Source: an unidentified eubacterium SCB49 (lineage in GTDB: Bacteria; Bacteroidota; Bacteroidia; Flavobacteriales; Flavobacteriaceae). From it: 64,000 bases of DNA. A program made the position numbers and the translations under genes. Of the stretch, positions 1-8,370 are shown one piece after another (the stretch's first letter is position 1; the number at the start of each line of letters is the position of its first letter). The stretch lies in assembly GCA_000170815.1 (NCBI GenBank), contig ABCO01000001.1:310001-374000 (forward strand). The letters run 5' to 3'. The notes under the pieces were generated by a model that worked only from the letters and a program-made list of their open reading frames with translations, had not been told where the DNA came from and searched no databases.

Positions 1-45
1 TTCAAAAGCGATGTGTGATGTAAGTAATTTATCTTTTAAATCCAT
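1..45 (-). CDS. sufD: SufD, N-terminal fragment (Fe-S scaffold component)
   Basis: Only the first 15 codons are inside the window; the gene continues beyond base 1. The reading frame starts at an ATG (complement of cat at 43-45) and gives MDLKDKLLTSHIAFE, which resembles the N-terminus of flavobacterial SufD. SufD is the partner of SufB and SufC in the SufBC2D scaffold that assembles Fe-S clusters in the cytoplasm. The call rests largely on position: it is the next gene after sufC on the same strand, with a spacer of 96 bases. Confidence 0.7.
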   Translation of the reverse strand, partial: MDLKDKLLTSHIAFE

Positions 46-141
46 AATTGGGTTTTAGGTTTTAGACTTTAAGTTGCTTTTTGTTAGCTTCTTAAAGTCT
101 TATTTCCCTTGTAATCTTTATTTTTTATGTAAATCAAGTAA

Positions 142-894
142 CTATTTTACTAGTTCCTCTTTAATCCAGTCGTATCCTTTTTCTTCTAACTCGTAAGCTA
201 GTTCTTTAGTTCCAGATTTTACAATCTTACCGTCCATAAGTACGTGTACAAAATCTGGTACGATATAGTCTAACAAGCGTTGGTAGTGTGTAATTACTAC
301 AACTGCATTGTCATTACTTTTTAATTTGTTGACACCGTTTGCTACAATTTTAAGTGCATCAATATCAAGTCCAGAATCTGTTTCGTCAAGAATAGCAAGT
401 TTAGGTTCTAGCATTGCCATTTGGAAAATCTCGTTACGTTTCTTTTCTCCACCAGAGAAACCTTCGTTAAGAGATCTAGATAAAAACTTACGGTCGATAT
501 CTAATAATTCTGCTTTTTCTTTTATCATTTTTAGCATTTCTGAAGCAGGCATATCTTCTAATCCTTTAGACTTGCGCGTTTCGTTAATTGCTGTTTTAAT
601 AAAGTTTGTTGTAGATACTCCAGGAATAGAGATAGGGTATTGAAAAGACATGAACACCCCTTTGTGAGCGCGCTCTTCTGGGTCTAACTCTGTGATGTCT
701 TCATTATCTAAAATGATTTCACCATCGGTCATTTCATATTCTTCTTTTCCTGATATTACAGAAGCTAGTGTACTTTTACCTGCTCCGTTTGGGCCCATAA
801 TAGCGTGTACTTCTCCTGCTTTTACTTCAAGGTTAATCCCGTTAAGGATTACTTTATCTTCAACACTTGCGTGTACGTTTTTGATCTGTAACAT
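142..894 (-). CDS. sufC: SufC, ATPase of the SufBCD Fe-S scaffold
   Basis: 250 aa, the normal length for SufC. It has the ABC-ATPase signatures in order: Walker A GPNGAGKST near residue 34, an SGGEKKRNE signature motif, and the Walker B stretch LAILDETDSGLD, in which the DETDSGLD form is characteristic of SufC. SufC powers the SufBC2D complex that builds Fe-S clusters in the cytoplasm. Its ATG overlaps the stop codon of the upstream lipoprotein gene by one base (TAATG), so translation of the two is probably coupled. It is followed by sufD, giving the order sufA-sufB-lipoprotein-sufC-sufD. Confidence 0.97.
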   Translation of the reverse strand: MLQIKNVHASVEDKVILNGINLEVKAGEVHAIMGPNGAGKSTLASVISGKEEYEMTDGEIILDNEDITELDPEERAHKGVFMSFQYPISIPGVSTTNFIKTAINETRKSKGLEDMPASEMLKMIKEKAELLDIDRKFLSRSLNEGFSGGEKKRNEIFQMAMLEPKLAILDETDSGLDIDALKIVANGVNKLKSNDNAVVVITHYQRLLDYIVPDFVHVLMDGKIVKSGTKELAYELEEKGYDWIKEELVK

Positions 895-1322
895 TATTTT
901 GTTTTCTTTTCTTCAATTTTAACATCTGCAGGCGATGGTGTGTCGCTTACTTCTACAATTTCTTTAATAGATATATTTAATCTCCATCCTTCGCCAGTTT
1001 CTGCAAATAGTGGGTTTGCCACTAACTCACCTTTTACAACAACAGGCACCATGTCAAATTCGTCTTTTTTAATAGGAGCTACCTTTTCTGCTAGCTCGTG
1101 CATTTTATCATCAATGGTAACACCGTGGATAAAACCTCTTCCTTTTAAAACAGCACCATCAGCGACATAAATAAATTCTCCTCTAAAGGTTTTAATGTCA
1201 GTGTTTGCTCTGGTATCTTTTAGGTCAATACTTTTCTCTTCTTTCTCTTCTTTTACTTCGCCATTTTTACAAGCGAAAAGTGTCATTGTTAAAAGACACA
1301 AAACGAATAATTGTTTTTTCAT
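894..1322 (-). CDS. Putative lipoprotein of unknown function inside the suf operon
   Basis: 142 aa. The N-terminus is a lipoprotein signal peptide (hydrophobic run ending in TLFAC at about residue 18), followed by a Lys/Glu-rich linker. The mature part has a compact domain with VPVVVKGELVANPL and GWRLNISIKEI, and a charged tail. I recognise no family. It sits between sufB (26-base gap) and sufC (one-base overlap), so it is almost certainly co-transcribed with Fe-S assembly genes even though it should be exported to the envelope. Whether it has any part in Fe-S or iron handling is unknown. Confidence 0.8.
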   Translation of the reverse strand: MKKQLFVLCLLTMTLFACKNGEVKEEKEEKSIDLKDTRANTDIKTFRGEFIYVADGAVLKGRGFIHGVTIDDKMHELAEKVAPIKKDEFDMVPVVVKGELVANPLFAETGEGWRLNISIKEIVEVSDTPSPADVKIEEKKTK

Positions 1323-1348
1323 TTTAATGTGTGGTTAGAGTTGTTTAA

Positions 1349-2797
1349 TTATCCTACAGAACCTTCTAGACTAATCTCTAAAAGCTTTTGAGCTTCTACA
1401 GCAAATTCCATAGGGAGTTTATTTAATACTTCTTTACTAAAACCGTTTACTATAAGAGCAATCGCTTTTTCTGTGTCAATACCACGCTGGTTGCAGTAGA
1501 AAATTTGATCTTCACCTATTTTACTGGTTGTAGCTTCGTGTTCTACTTGAGCAGATTTGTTGTCAGCCTCAATATATGGGAAGGTATGTGCACCACATGC
1601 ATTACCCATTAATAACGAGTCACATTGTGAGAAGTTACGGGCATTATCTGCATTGCGGTTAATTTTTACTAATCCTCTGTAGCTGTTTTGAGATTTACCA
1701 GCAGAGATTCCTTTAGAGATAATGGTACTACGTGTATTCTTACCTATGTGGATCATTTTAGTTCCAGTATCTGCTTGCTGAAAATTATTTGTTACTGCGA
1801 TCGAGTAAAACTCACCGATAGAATTGTCTCCTTTTAAAATACAGCTAGGATATTTCCATGTAACAGCACTTCCTGTTTCTACTTGTGTCCAAGAGATTTT
1901 TGCGTTTTTCTCACAAATTCCTCTTTTGGTTACAAAGTTATAAACGCCACCTTTTCCTTCTTTATTTCCCGGAAACCAGTTTTGTACAGTACTGTATTTT
2001 ATTTCTGCATCATCTAGAGCGACAAGCTCTACCACAGCTGCGTGTAATTGATTTTCATCACGGCTTGGTGCAGTACATCCTTCTAGGTAACTAACATAAC
2101 TTCCTTCGTCTGCAACTACAAGTGTTCTTTCAAACTGTCCTGTGTTTGCTTGGTTTATTCTAAAATAAGTAGAAAGCTCCATAGGGCATCTTACTCCTTT
2201 AGGGATATAACAAAAAGAACCATCACTAAAAACAGCACTGTTTAACGCTGCATAAAAGTTGTCTTTTTGTGGTACTACAGAACCTATGTATTTTCTTACT
2301 AATTCTGGATGCTCTTTAATTGCTTCAGAAATACTACAAAAGATTATTCCTTTTTCTGCCAATGTAGATTTAAATGTAGTTGCTACAGAAACAGAATCTA
2401 CCACAACATCCATGGCTACACCCGCTAGTTTTTTCTGCTCGTCTAAAGAAATACCAAGTTTATTAAATGTTTCCAATAATTCTGGATCTACATCATCAAT
2501 ACTATCGTATTTAGGTTTTCCGTTAGGGGCAGAATAATAAGAAATAGCTTGAAAATCTGGTTTGTCATAATGAACGTTTGCCCATTCTGGTTCTTCCATT
2601 GTTTTCCAATATCTAAAGCTCTCTAAACGCCAGTCTGTCATCCATTGTGGTTCTTCTTTCTTTTTAGAAATAGCACGTACAATGTCTTCGTTTAGTCCTA
2701 TTGGGAATGTTTCAGATTCAATATCTGTGTAGAAACCGTATTCGTATTCTTTGGTTTCTAATTCTTTTTTTAAATCGTCTTCTGTGTATTTTGACAT
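1349..2797 (-). CDS. sufB: SufB, Fe-S cluster scaffold protein
   Basis: 482 aa, typical of SufB. Recognisable conserved stretches are [15 protein letters not shown], the region [43 protein letters not shown], and the C-terminal block with [12 protein letters not shown] followed by [17 protein letters not shown]. SufB forms the scaffold with SufC and SufD on which nascent Fe-S clusters are assembled. The ATG start at 2797 follows the 86-base spacer from sufA, which carries a palindromic repeat. No truncation or frameshift is seen. Confidence 0.97.
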   Translation of the reverse strand: MSKYTEDDLKKELETKEYEYGFYTDIESETFPIGLNEDIVRAISKKKEEPQWMTDWRLESFRYWKTMEEPEWANVHYDKPDFQAISYYSAPNGKPKYDSIDDVDPELLETFNKLGISLDEQKKLAGVAMDVVVDSVSVATTFKSTLAEKGIIFCSISEAIKEHPELVRKYIGSVVPQKDNFYAALNSAVFSDGSFCYIPKGVRCPMELSTYFRINQANTGQFERTLVVADEGSYVSYLEGCTAPSRDENQLHAAVVELVALDDAEIKYSTVQNWFPGNKEGKGGVYNFVTKRGICEKNAKISWTQVETGSAVTWKYPSCILKGDNSIGEFYSIAVTNNFQQADTGTKMIHIGKNTRSTIISKGISAGKSQNSYRGLVKINRNADNARNFSQCDSLLMGNACGAHTFPYIEADNKSAQVEHEATTSKIGEDQIFYCNQRGIDTEKAIALIVNGFSKEVLNKLPMEFAVEAQKLLEISLEGSVG

Positions 2798-2823
2798 ATT
2801 ATAATTTCAAAAAATTGTCTATT

Positions 2824-2866
2824 CGAGCGCAGTCAAGAACAAAAATGTACCACTCGACTGCGCTCG
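2824..2866. repeat. REP-like palindromic element between sufA and sufB
   Basis: An 11-base perfect inverted repeat, CGAGCGCAGTC at 2824-2834 and GACTGCGCTCG at 2856-2866, separated by 21 bases. It is much more GC-rich than its surroundings. Sequences of the type CTCGACTGCGCTCGAG are, as far as I know, a common dispersed palindrome in flavobacterial intergenic spacers. As it lies inside the suf transcript it could act as an mRNA hairpin that lowers read-through or protects the upstream sufA message. I saw no second copy in this window. Confidence 0.7.
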
Positions 2867-2883
2867 AGGGGACATAAGTTAAT

Positions 2884-3213
2884 TTAAAGCGAGAAACTCT
2901 CGCCACAACCACAAGTGCGGTTTGCGTTTGGGTTATTAAATACAAATCCTTTTCCGTTAAGACCACCACTGTATTCTAGTGTGGTACCTACTAAGTACAA
3001 AAAGCTTTTTTTGTCAACAGCGATTTTTACGTTGTTTTCTTCAAAAAGTTTGTCGTTTTCGCCCATTGAATTATCGAATTTTAACTCATAAGATAATCCT
3101 GAACATCCGCCACTTTTTACACCTACACGAACATAGTCTTCAGTAGGGTTGTACCCTTCTTCTGTCATAAGTTGTGCAATCTTGGTTTTTGCTCCTTCGC
3201 TAACTGTAATCAT
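2884..3213 (-). CDS. sufA: SufA/IscA-type iron-sulfur cluster carrier
   Basis: 109 aa, the usual length of A-type carrier proteins (HesB/IscA/SufA family). The three conserved cysteines are present: C37 in VKSGGCSGL and C101 and C103 in RTCGCGESF. These ligate an Fe-S cluster or iron and pass it to apo-proteins in the cytoplasm. It is the first gene of the suf operon; the promoter lies at 3243-3250. ErpA or IscA would look the same by motif, so the name sufA rests on the linkage to sufB and sufC. Confidence 0.93.
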   Translation of the reverse strand: MITVSEGAKTKIAQLMTEEGYNPTEDYVRVGVKSGGCSGLSYELKFDNSMGENDKLFEENNVKIAVDKKSFLYLVGTTLEYSGGLNGKGFVFNNPNANRTCGCGESFSL

Positions 3214-3222
3214 ATAAATTAG

Positions 3223-3250
3223 ATTTATTCTAAATTAGACTGCAAAGATA
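3223..3250 (-). promoter_or_regulatory. suf operon promoter with candidate iron-responsive box
   Basis: On the minus strand there is TATCTTTG at 3250-3243, an exact match to the Bacteroidota -7 element TAnnTTTG; I see no good -33 TTG. Just downstream, at 3235-3223, lies ATTTAGAATAAAT, an imperfect palindrome (ATTTA-GAA-TAAAT). The identical 13 bases occur at 42441-42453 next to the promoter of the haem-type TonB operon. The position between the -7 element and the start codon would suit a repressor. Confidence 0.55.
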
Positions 3251-3372
3251 AGGTAAATCCGTCATTTTTACGATGAACAGGGATACTTAAAAAATATCTA
3301 ACCATAGCTAAAAATTATGGTAGATGCCTTGCCTTAGTGTAGTCGCATTTTTAGCGTAATTCTTACAGTAGA

Positions 3373-4440
3373 TTAGTTGGGTAAAAACGCAGGGTTGTTT
3401 ATAAAAGTAGGATCTGATAATGATAAAAGAAAGGCAATTAAATCTTGCTTATCATTTTCTGTTAAATGTACACCTCCTTGTGCAATTGATTTCATTAATG
3501 GGTCTATTGTGTCTGAGTAGACAAGCCCTTCGCTATAATGATTTACTACTTCTTCTAGTGTGGCAAAGCGCCCGTCGTGCATATAGGGTGCTGTATAGGC
3601 TAAATTGCGGAGTGATGGAGATTTAAATTGTCCAAAATGATTAGGGTCTCCCGTAATGTTACCTCGACCTCGATCTTCAAAAGAAGTGTCTAAACCATTG
3701 TTATGGAATATGTTATCTGTCCATAACGGATTTGTGGGACTACCATGGCAATGAAAACAGTCTCCACGTGTTTCGTCAAGAAAAACATCGAGTCCGTTTT
3801 GTTCTTGTGGTGTTAGTGTTGCCTCGCCAAGTAGGTATTTGTCAAATTTTGAGTTACCAGAAACCATCGTTCTCACAAATTGAGCTAATGCTTTAGTAAC
3901 TTCGGTTTTTGTTACCGTTGTTACGTTAAATGCTTGTTCAAATTGTAATGGATAGCTAGCATCTGCACTTATCATGGTAGTGATATCTGCAAATGTATTG
4001 TGCATCTCTATGGAGCTTGTAATAGGGATTTCATGCTGCTCTTCTAAGGTTGTGGCACTACCATCCCAATTAAAATTTCCGAAGTAATTAAAAGCAAGAT
4101 TAGCTAGAGGCATAGAGTTTCTCGTGCCTGGTGTGCCGTCTACGCCCAGACTAACTGCATTATTGTCAGAAAAACCTTCTTGAGGTTTGTGGCAACTTGC
4201 GCAAGAAATACTATTGTCTAAAGATAGTCTGGTATCGTAAAAAAGGCGTTTTCCTAAGGCGATTCCCTCCTCTGTAAGCGGGTTGTCTTCTGGAATTACT
4301 GCAGCAGGTAATAATTGCTGAAATATTAATGGTGTGTCTATCTGTGCTGGGGTAGGGACATATGCTACTGGGTCACTTTCATCACTACCACAAGATGTGA
4401 GTAAAGCCAAGCTAATACAAAGTAGGATATGTTTTTTCAT
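3373..4440 (-). CDS. Dihaem cytochrome c peroxidase-like lipoprotein (MbnH/MauG type)
   Basis: 355 aa. A lipoprotein signal (LLTSC, C17) is followed by a two-haem c-type peroxidase fold: haem 1 site CASCH at residues 80-84 and haem 2 site CFHCH at 228-232. The family includes bacterial cytochrome c peroxidases and MauG/MbnH enzymes that oxidise protein residues. Its ATG-proximal end overlaps the stop of the upstream MbnP-like gene by one base (TAATG). That pairing points to MbnH, which in methanotrophs converts a Trp of MbnP to kynurenine to make a copper site, rather than a peroxide-detoxifying enzyme. The substrate is inferred, not shown. Last gene of a four-gene operon. Confidence 0.85.
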   Translation of the reverse strand: MKKHILLCISLALLTSCGSDESDPVAYVPTPAQIDTPLIFQQLLPAAVIPEDNPLTEEGIALGKRLFYDTRLSLDNSISCASCHKPQEGFSDNNAVSLGVDGTPGTRNSMPLANLAFNYFGNFNWDGSATTLEEQHEIPITSSIEMHNTFADITTMISADASYPLQFEQAFNVTTVTKTEVTKALAQFVRTMVSGNSKFDKYLLGEATLTPQEQNGLDVFLDETRGDCFHCHGSPTNPLWTDNIFHNNGLDTSFEDRGRGNITGDPNHFGQFKSPSLRNLAYTAPYMHDGRFATLEEVVNHYSEGLVYSDTIDPLMKSIAQGGVHLTENDKQDLIAFLLSLSDPTFINNPAFLPN

Positions 4441-5225
4441 TATTCTGATATATAAGTAATGTCTCCTAGTGTGAACACATTTTGACCATTTTGGTTCATC
4501 ATAATTTGTGCTTCGTGATCAGGCATTAGCATGGTGTATAGGTCGTTAAGGTCCCAAAGATTAGGGTTTTTGTACCATTCTTCTATATTCATGTTTACTT
4601 CGATTGTAGTGGCAAGACCTTCAACGCTTACAGTACCAAGGTTTACGGCAATAGATGTATCTGTTAGAATAACATCATCTCCAGGGTTTTCTGCTGCTCT
4701 AATGGTGTGGAATTGGTAATTAGTATTTACATCTTCACTGTTAATATAAACACCTTCCATTTGCATGTAATGGTAGCCTCCTCCTAATGGAGCAGGAACC
4801 CCCCAAGTAGCTGCATTAAGATCTGGATATGCTGCGTCTATATTGTCTGCATCGCTAAAGCCAAAACGCATAGATAGCGTATAATCTCCTTCTTCAAATT
4901 TTATAGGAGCCTCAAGTAACGCGCCAGAACTTTCACCTACATCTACAAATTGATACTCCGAAATTACTGTGTCTATACCATTTACATCTGTAAGTACAAT
5001 GTCTGACATTAAATAGCGTAAACGTGAGATGCTTAATTGTTCACCATTTTCATTTGTGTAATCTAAATTACTAAACTCACTTGCTGTGACAGGTTGATCG
5101 TCAAAACTTTGGGTAAATTTAATTGTTACGTCGCTTTCAATAGCTGGTGTGCTTGCGTCATCATCATTTGAGTTACACGCTAATACACTCACTAAGAAGA
5201 GCGCTAATACGGTTGCTTTTTTCAT
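4440..5225 (-). CDS. MbnP-like copper-binding lipoprotein
   Basis: 261 aa with a lipobox ending at C17 (SVLAC) followed by NSNDDD, an acidic stretch like the surface-export signals of Bacteroidota lipoproteins. The body matches the MbnP family: an N-terminal beta region with SISRLRYLMSDIVL and the block WGVPAPLGGGYHYMQMEG (W141, H152), where the Trp and His are the sort of residues used for copper binding after kynurenine formation. The gene overlaps the dihaem peroxidase gene by one base, as MbnP and MbnH partners usually do. Metal identity and the oxidised residue are inference. Confidence 0.8.
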   Translation of the reverse strand: MKKATVLALFLVSVLACNSNDDDASTPAIESDVTIKFTQSFDDQPVTASEFSNLDYTNENGEQLSISRLRYLMSDIVLTDVNGIDTVISEYQFVDVGESSGALLEAPIKFEEGDYTLSMRFGFSDADNIDAAYPDLNAATWGVPAPLGGGYHYMQMEGVYINSEDVNTNYQFHTIRAAENPGDDVILTDTSIAVNLGTVSVEGLATTIEVNMNIEEWYKNPNLWDLNDLYTMLMPDHEAQIMMNQNGQNVFTLGDITYISE

Positions 5226-5242
5226 TTTATCAATATTATAAA

Positions 5243-6688
5243 TTATTTTATTTTAACTAATAGTAAATCTTTTATTCCTGCTATGTTGTTTATATCACCA
5301 TCTGTACTTTCTGTCTCTCCAACCATTACAATTGCATTGTCTGAGGTTTTTAAAGCAGAAAAACCAAGGTCTAGGCCAGAGCCTCCAATTGTTTTTTCGA
5401 AAAGAAGTGTTCCTTGTTCGTCTATTAGGTATACCCAAGCGTCGTTTTGGCCTTTGTTTATTGAGACGTCACCATCAAAACTTCGGGTAGATCCTGTGAT
5501 TAGGTATGTGCCATCATTAAAATTTGTAACACCACGAGCAGATTCAAATTCAGTACCGCCATGTGTTTTTTGCCAAATTAAATTTCCGCTTGGTCCAATT
5601 TTTATGGCCCAGCTATCGGCGTTGCCTAAGGGGTTGTTGATATCGCCACTGGTACTTCTGGTATCGCCAACAAAAATATAGTTGCCATCTTGAGTTGCAG
5701 TTATAGCGTAGCCATTATCGATCTCTGGTCCTCCATAAGATTTAGTCCACACTTTTTGTCCGCTCTCGTTAATTTTAACCACCCAAAAATCATGGCCTCC
5801 TTTATTATCAAGCACATCAAAATCTAAACTTTCTGAGGCTCCAACTACAAGGTAACCGTTATCTGGAGTTTGTACAATGTCAAAACTTCTGTCATCGTTT
5901 GTTCCTCCAAAATAATTACGCCATTCTTTATTGCCATCAACGTCTAGTTTTATTACCCAATATTCGCCTACTCCGTGGAGCGTTCCGTTAGGTGATCGTG
6001 TGTCGTCTGTGTTTTGAGATTGGTTGCTTCCAGTGGCATCATTACCTTGACCTTCACTTGACGTTACATCAAAATATCCAGTAATTGCATAGCCACCATC
6101 GTTTGTGTTTATGATGCTTTTAGCTTGGTCACCTCCGGCAAAACCAAAACTTTTATCCCAGATGATTGCTCCAGAAGGATTGATTTTAATAATCCAATAG
6201 TCATGAAAACCTTCAAATTGATCTACATCACCATCACCCCCTCCAGCAAAACCTGCTACAATATAATTACCATCATTAGTTGCAACAACACTAAGACCGT
6301 CATCTCTACTGCTACTTCCATAAGTTTTACTCCAGATTAAGCCGCCATTACTATCTACTTTTACAATCCATACATCATTGTCTGTTGTGGTTTTATCTGT
6401 AATAGCACCATCTATACTATTTGTAGTTCCTACTATTAAAAAACCACCCTCGGGAGTTGCAACCAAGTCGCTACCAGTATCTTCTCCAGAGCCCCCTATG
6501 GTAGTGAGCCAGGCAATCTCTCCTGTAAAAGCTTCTTCCTCTTCTTCCTCTTCCTCTTCAAATATTTCTTCTTCCTCTATGACCTCTTCCTCTTCTGCAA
6601 GTGGTTGATCATCATCACTAGCACAGGCATTGCATGTGAGCGCGAGGATAAAAAGAAAAATAAATTTCACAAATATGTTTTTAGGCAT
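5243..6688 (-). CDS. Beta-propeller-like repeat lipoprotein with poly-Glu linker
   Basis: 481 aa. A signal peptide ends in a cysteine pair (LTCNAC) followed by ASDDD, so it is probably lipidated and may be surface-exposed. Residues of about 31-52 are nearly all glutamate. The rest is about seven repeats of 50-65 aa built on a pattern like GGSGEDTGSDLV..DGGYLIVG...S.DGD..., each ending in a DxWxxKxxxxG strand (for example DYWIIKINPSG, DFWVVKINESG). This resembles PQQ/Kelch-style blades. Specific function unknown. It lies 7 bases after the choice-of-anchor B gene and 17 bases before mbnP, so it is probably a partner in the same envelope system. Confidence 0.8.
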   Translation of the reverse strand: MPKNIFVKFIFLFILALTCNACASDDDQPLAEEEEVIEEEEIFEEEEEEEEEAFTGEIAWLTTIGGSGEDTGSDLVATPEGGFLIVGTTNSIDGAITDKTTTDNDVWIVKVDSNGGLIWSKTYGSSSRDDGLSVVATNDGNYIVAGFAGGGDGDVDQFEGFHDYWIIKINPSGAIIWDKSFGFAGGDQAKSIINTNDGGYAITGYFDVTSSEGQGNDATGSNQSQNTDDTRSPNGTLHGVGEYWVIKLDVDGNKEWRNYFGGTNDDRSFDIVQTPDNGYLVVGASESLDFDVLDNKGGHDFWVVKINESGQKVWTKSYGGPEIDNGYAITATQDGNYIFVGDTRSTSGDINNPLGNADSWAIKIGPSGNLIWQKTHGGTEFESARGVTNFNDGTYLITGSTRSFDGDVSINKGQNDAWVYLIDEQGTLLFEKTIGGSGLDLGFSALKTSDNAIVMVGETESTDGDINNIAGIKDLLLVKIK

Positions 6689-6695
6689 AATCGAT

Positions 6696-8141
6696 TTAGT
6701 TTTTAATCAATCGTGATACCGTTTCTTGGTTTACTTTAACCAAGTACATACCTGTATTAAGGTGTGCGATGTTAATGTCTCTTGTAAGGCCGTTTTCAAA
6801 AGTTGCATTTAGCACTTCTTGACCAAGTACGTTGTATATTTCTACAGATGTGATTGGTGTTGCTTGAGATTTGATAGTCACATTTGTTGTCGCTGGATTA
6901 GGAGATACAGAATAACCAGATGTATTTAGTTCTTCTACGCCTAGTTCAGGACCTTTTACAAGAATAAAACCTCTATTGATATCACTAATTACGATGTTAC
7001 CACTTTCAAAGTAAGGGTAAACACTCCAAGCACCGTCAAAATCTGCACTGTCGTTTGCTGGGTATGTGTCAAAGTAACCTTCTTCTACCATATTCCCATT
7101 TGCAATATCCGAAATATCAAGAATACGTAGTCCGGCTCTATAGTTACTTAGGTACAAACGATCACCTCTTACATAAACATTGTGGTCAATGGCTTCTGTT
7201 GGTCCGTAGTATTCAAATCGTGGAGGTGTAGTAGCATCCATGTCTAATAAGTCAAACACGATGGTTCTGGTGTCAAAACCATAACCTAGTTCGTCAGTTT
7301 CATCTCCTAATATAAAGTATCTGTGATCTTCTGTGAGCCAACCTTGGTGTGTGTATCCGTCATTTGCATACATGATTTCGTTAATCATGATTGGGTTATC
7401 TTTATCTGTAACGTCCATAATTACAACTCTATCTTCGTTACTTCCAAAGTATAGCTCTCTAGTTCCGTCGTTATAATCACTATCTGGACCGTCATATATT
7501 ACAACTTGGGCATCGTGTGTGTATCCACCTAATGATGAACCTCCTGCAGCAACAGGGTTTGTAGGGTCGCTAATATCTATATAATGACCACCTCCGCTAT
7601 AGGTAGAAGTTCCTACTGCATATGCATAGCCGGTTTCTTCATGAATAACAATGTTATGCGCATTTCCAAATTCATTATAATGAGCATCTTCTGTAAATAT
7701 TTCTGGAGGGTTTGTCACATTACGTAAACGCGTAAGATCAAAAACTTGCATTCCGTGGCTACCACTATTTACATCACTCACTACATAAGCGTGATTTTGG
7801 TATGTTTTTACGTCTCTCCAAATACTTGATCCAGTATGTGTAGGAAGTTTACCTAAATATATAGGGCTTGTTGGGTTTGAAATGTCAATAAAAGCAGTTC
7901 CGTTATCAAGTGCAACAAGTGCGTATTCTTTCCCGTCTTGCGGGTCTGTCCATCCCCAAGAATCATTTCCTGAGCTAGCATCCATTTCGTCTAGGTCTAT
8001 TTCTGAAACAAGATCATATCCGCTACAAGGATAAGGACCTGCAAATCCGTTTTCGCAAGGTGTTTGGGCAAAAGCTGAAATAGATATAATACTAAAGAAT
8101 GTGCTAGTGAAATTCTTTTTGAGTAATTGTTTAAAATTCAT
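6696..8141 (-). CDS. Choice-of-anchor B family secreted protein with T9SS sorting domain
   Basis: 481 aa. Signal peptide (ISISAFAQ), then a region typical of the choice-of-anchor B family made of LVIVD-like repeats: AFIDISNPTSPIYLG, VFDLTRL, YIDISDPTNPVAAG, VIMDVTDKDNPIMI, LRILDISD. The last 75 residues, beginning SVSPNPATTNVTIK and ending in LVKVNQETVSRLIKN, form a type A C-terminal sorting domain, so the protein should pass through the type IX system to the cell surface. It is the first gene of the operon with the lipoprotein, MbnP-like and MbnH-like genes. Its job is not known; an adhesive or scaffold role in the same surface complex is a guess. Confidence 0.88.
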   Translation of the reverse strand: MNFKQLLKKNFTSTFFSIISISAFAQTPCENGFAGPYPCSGYDLVSEIDLDEMDASSGNDSWGWTDPQDGKEYALVALDNGTAFIDISNPTSPIYLGKLPTHTGSSIWRDVKTYQNHAYVVSDVNSGSHGMQVFDLTRLRNVTNPPEIFTEDAHYNEFGNAHNIVIHEETGYAYAVGTSTYSGGGHYIDISDPTNPVAAGGSSLGGYTHDAQVVIYDGPDSDYNDGTRELYFGSNEDRVVIMDVTDKDNPIMINEIMYANDGYTHQGWLTEDHRYFILGDETDELGYGFDTRTIVFDLLDMDATTPPRFEYYGPTEAIDHNVYVRGDRLYLSNYRAGLRILDISDIANGNMVEEGYFDTYPANDSADFDGAWSVYPYFESGNIVISDINRGFILVKGPELGVEELNTSGYSVSPNPATTNVTIKSQATPITSVEIYNVLGQEVLNATFENGLTRDINIAHLNTGMYLVKVNQETVSRLIKN

Positions 8142-8347
8142 AGTGGGGTTTGTTTTAATCGCAACAATATATGAGTATCGTTAAGACTATAGTAGTAAAA
8201 TGAGATAAATATGAAAAAAATTAGACCGTAAATATAGGTGTTGAGTTACTAGTATGCACTGTATCTAGATATATTTAACATTTTAAGGTTATTTATTAGG
8301 CTAATAAAATTCATATTTATGTCGCTTAGTATGACAGTTAAATGCTG

Positions 8348-8355
8348 TATTTTTG
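8348..8355 (+). promoter_or_regulatory. thiL -7 promoter element
   Basis: TATTTTTG matches the Bacteroidota consensus TAnnTTTG and lies only 15 bases before the thiL ATG at 8371, which would give a leader of only a few bases. No clear TTG is seen at the expected -33 position. The element overlaps the TTG codon that an automatic ORF call would choose as the start, which argues for the ATG at 8371. Confidence 0.45.
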
Positions 8356-8370
8356 CCCAAAATAAATGCC

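Noticed and set aside
308..643. Plus-strand open frames inside sufC and sufB (for example 308-643, 692-922, 2259-2537)
   Set aside because: They are antisense shadows of well-conserved genes, with Ser-rich translations and no family resemblance.
6378..6608. Ser-rich plus-strand frame opposite the poly-Glu tract
   Set aside because: The serine run is just the complement of the GAA/GAG repeat in the lipoprotein gene; no start context.
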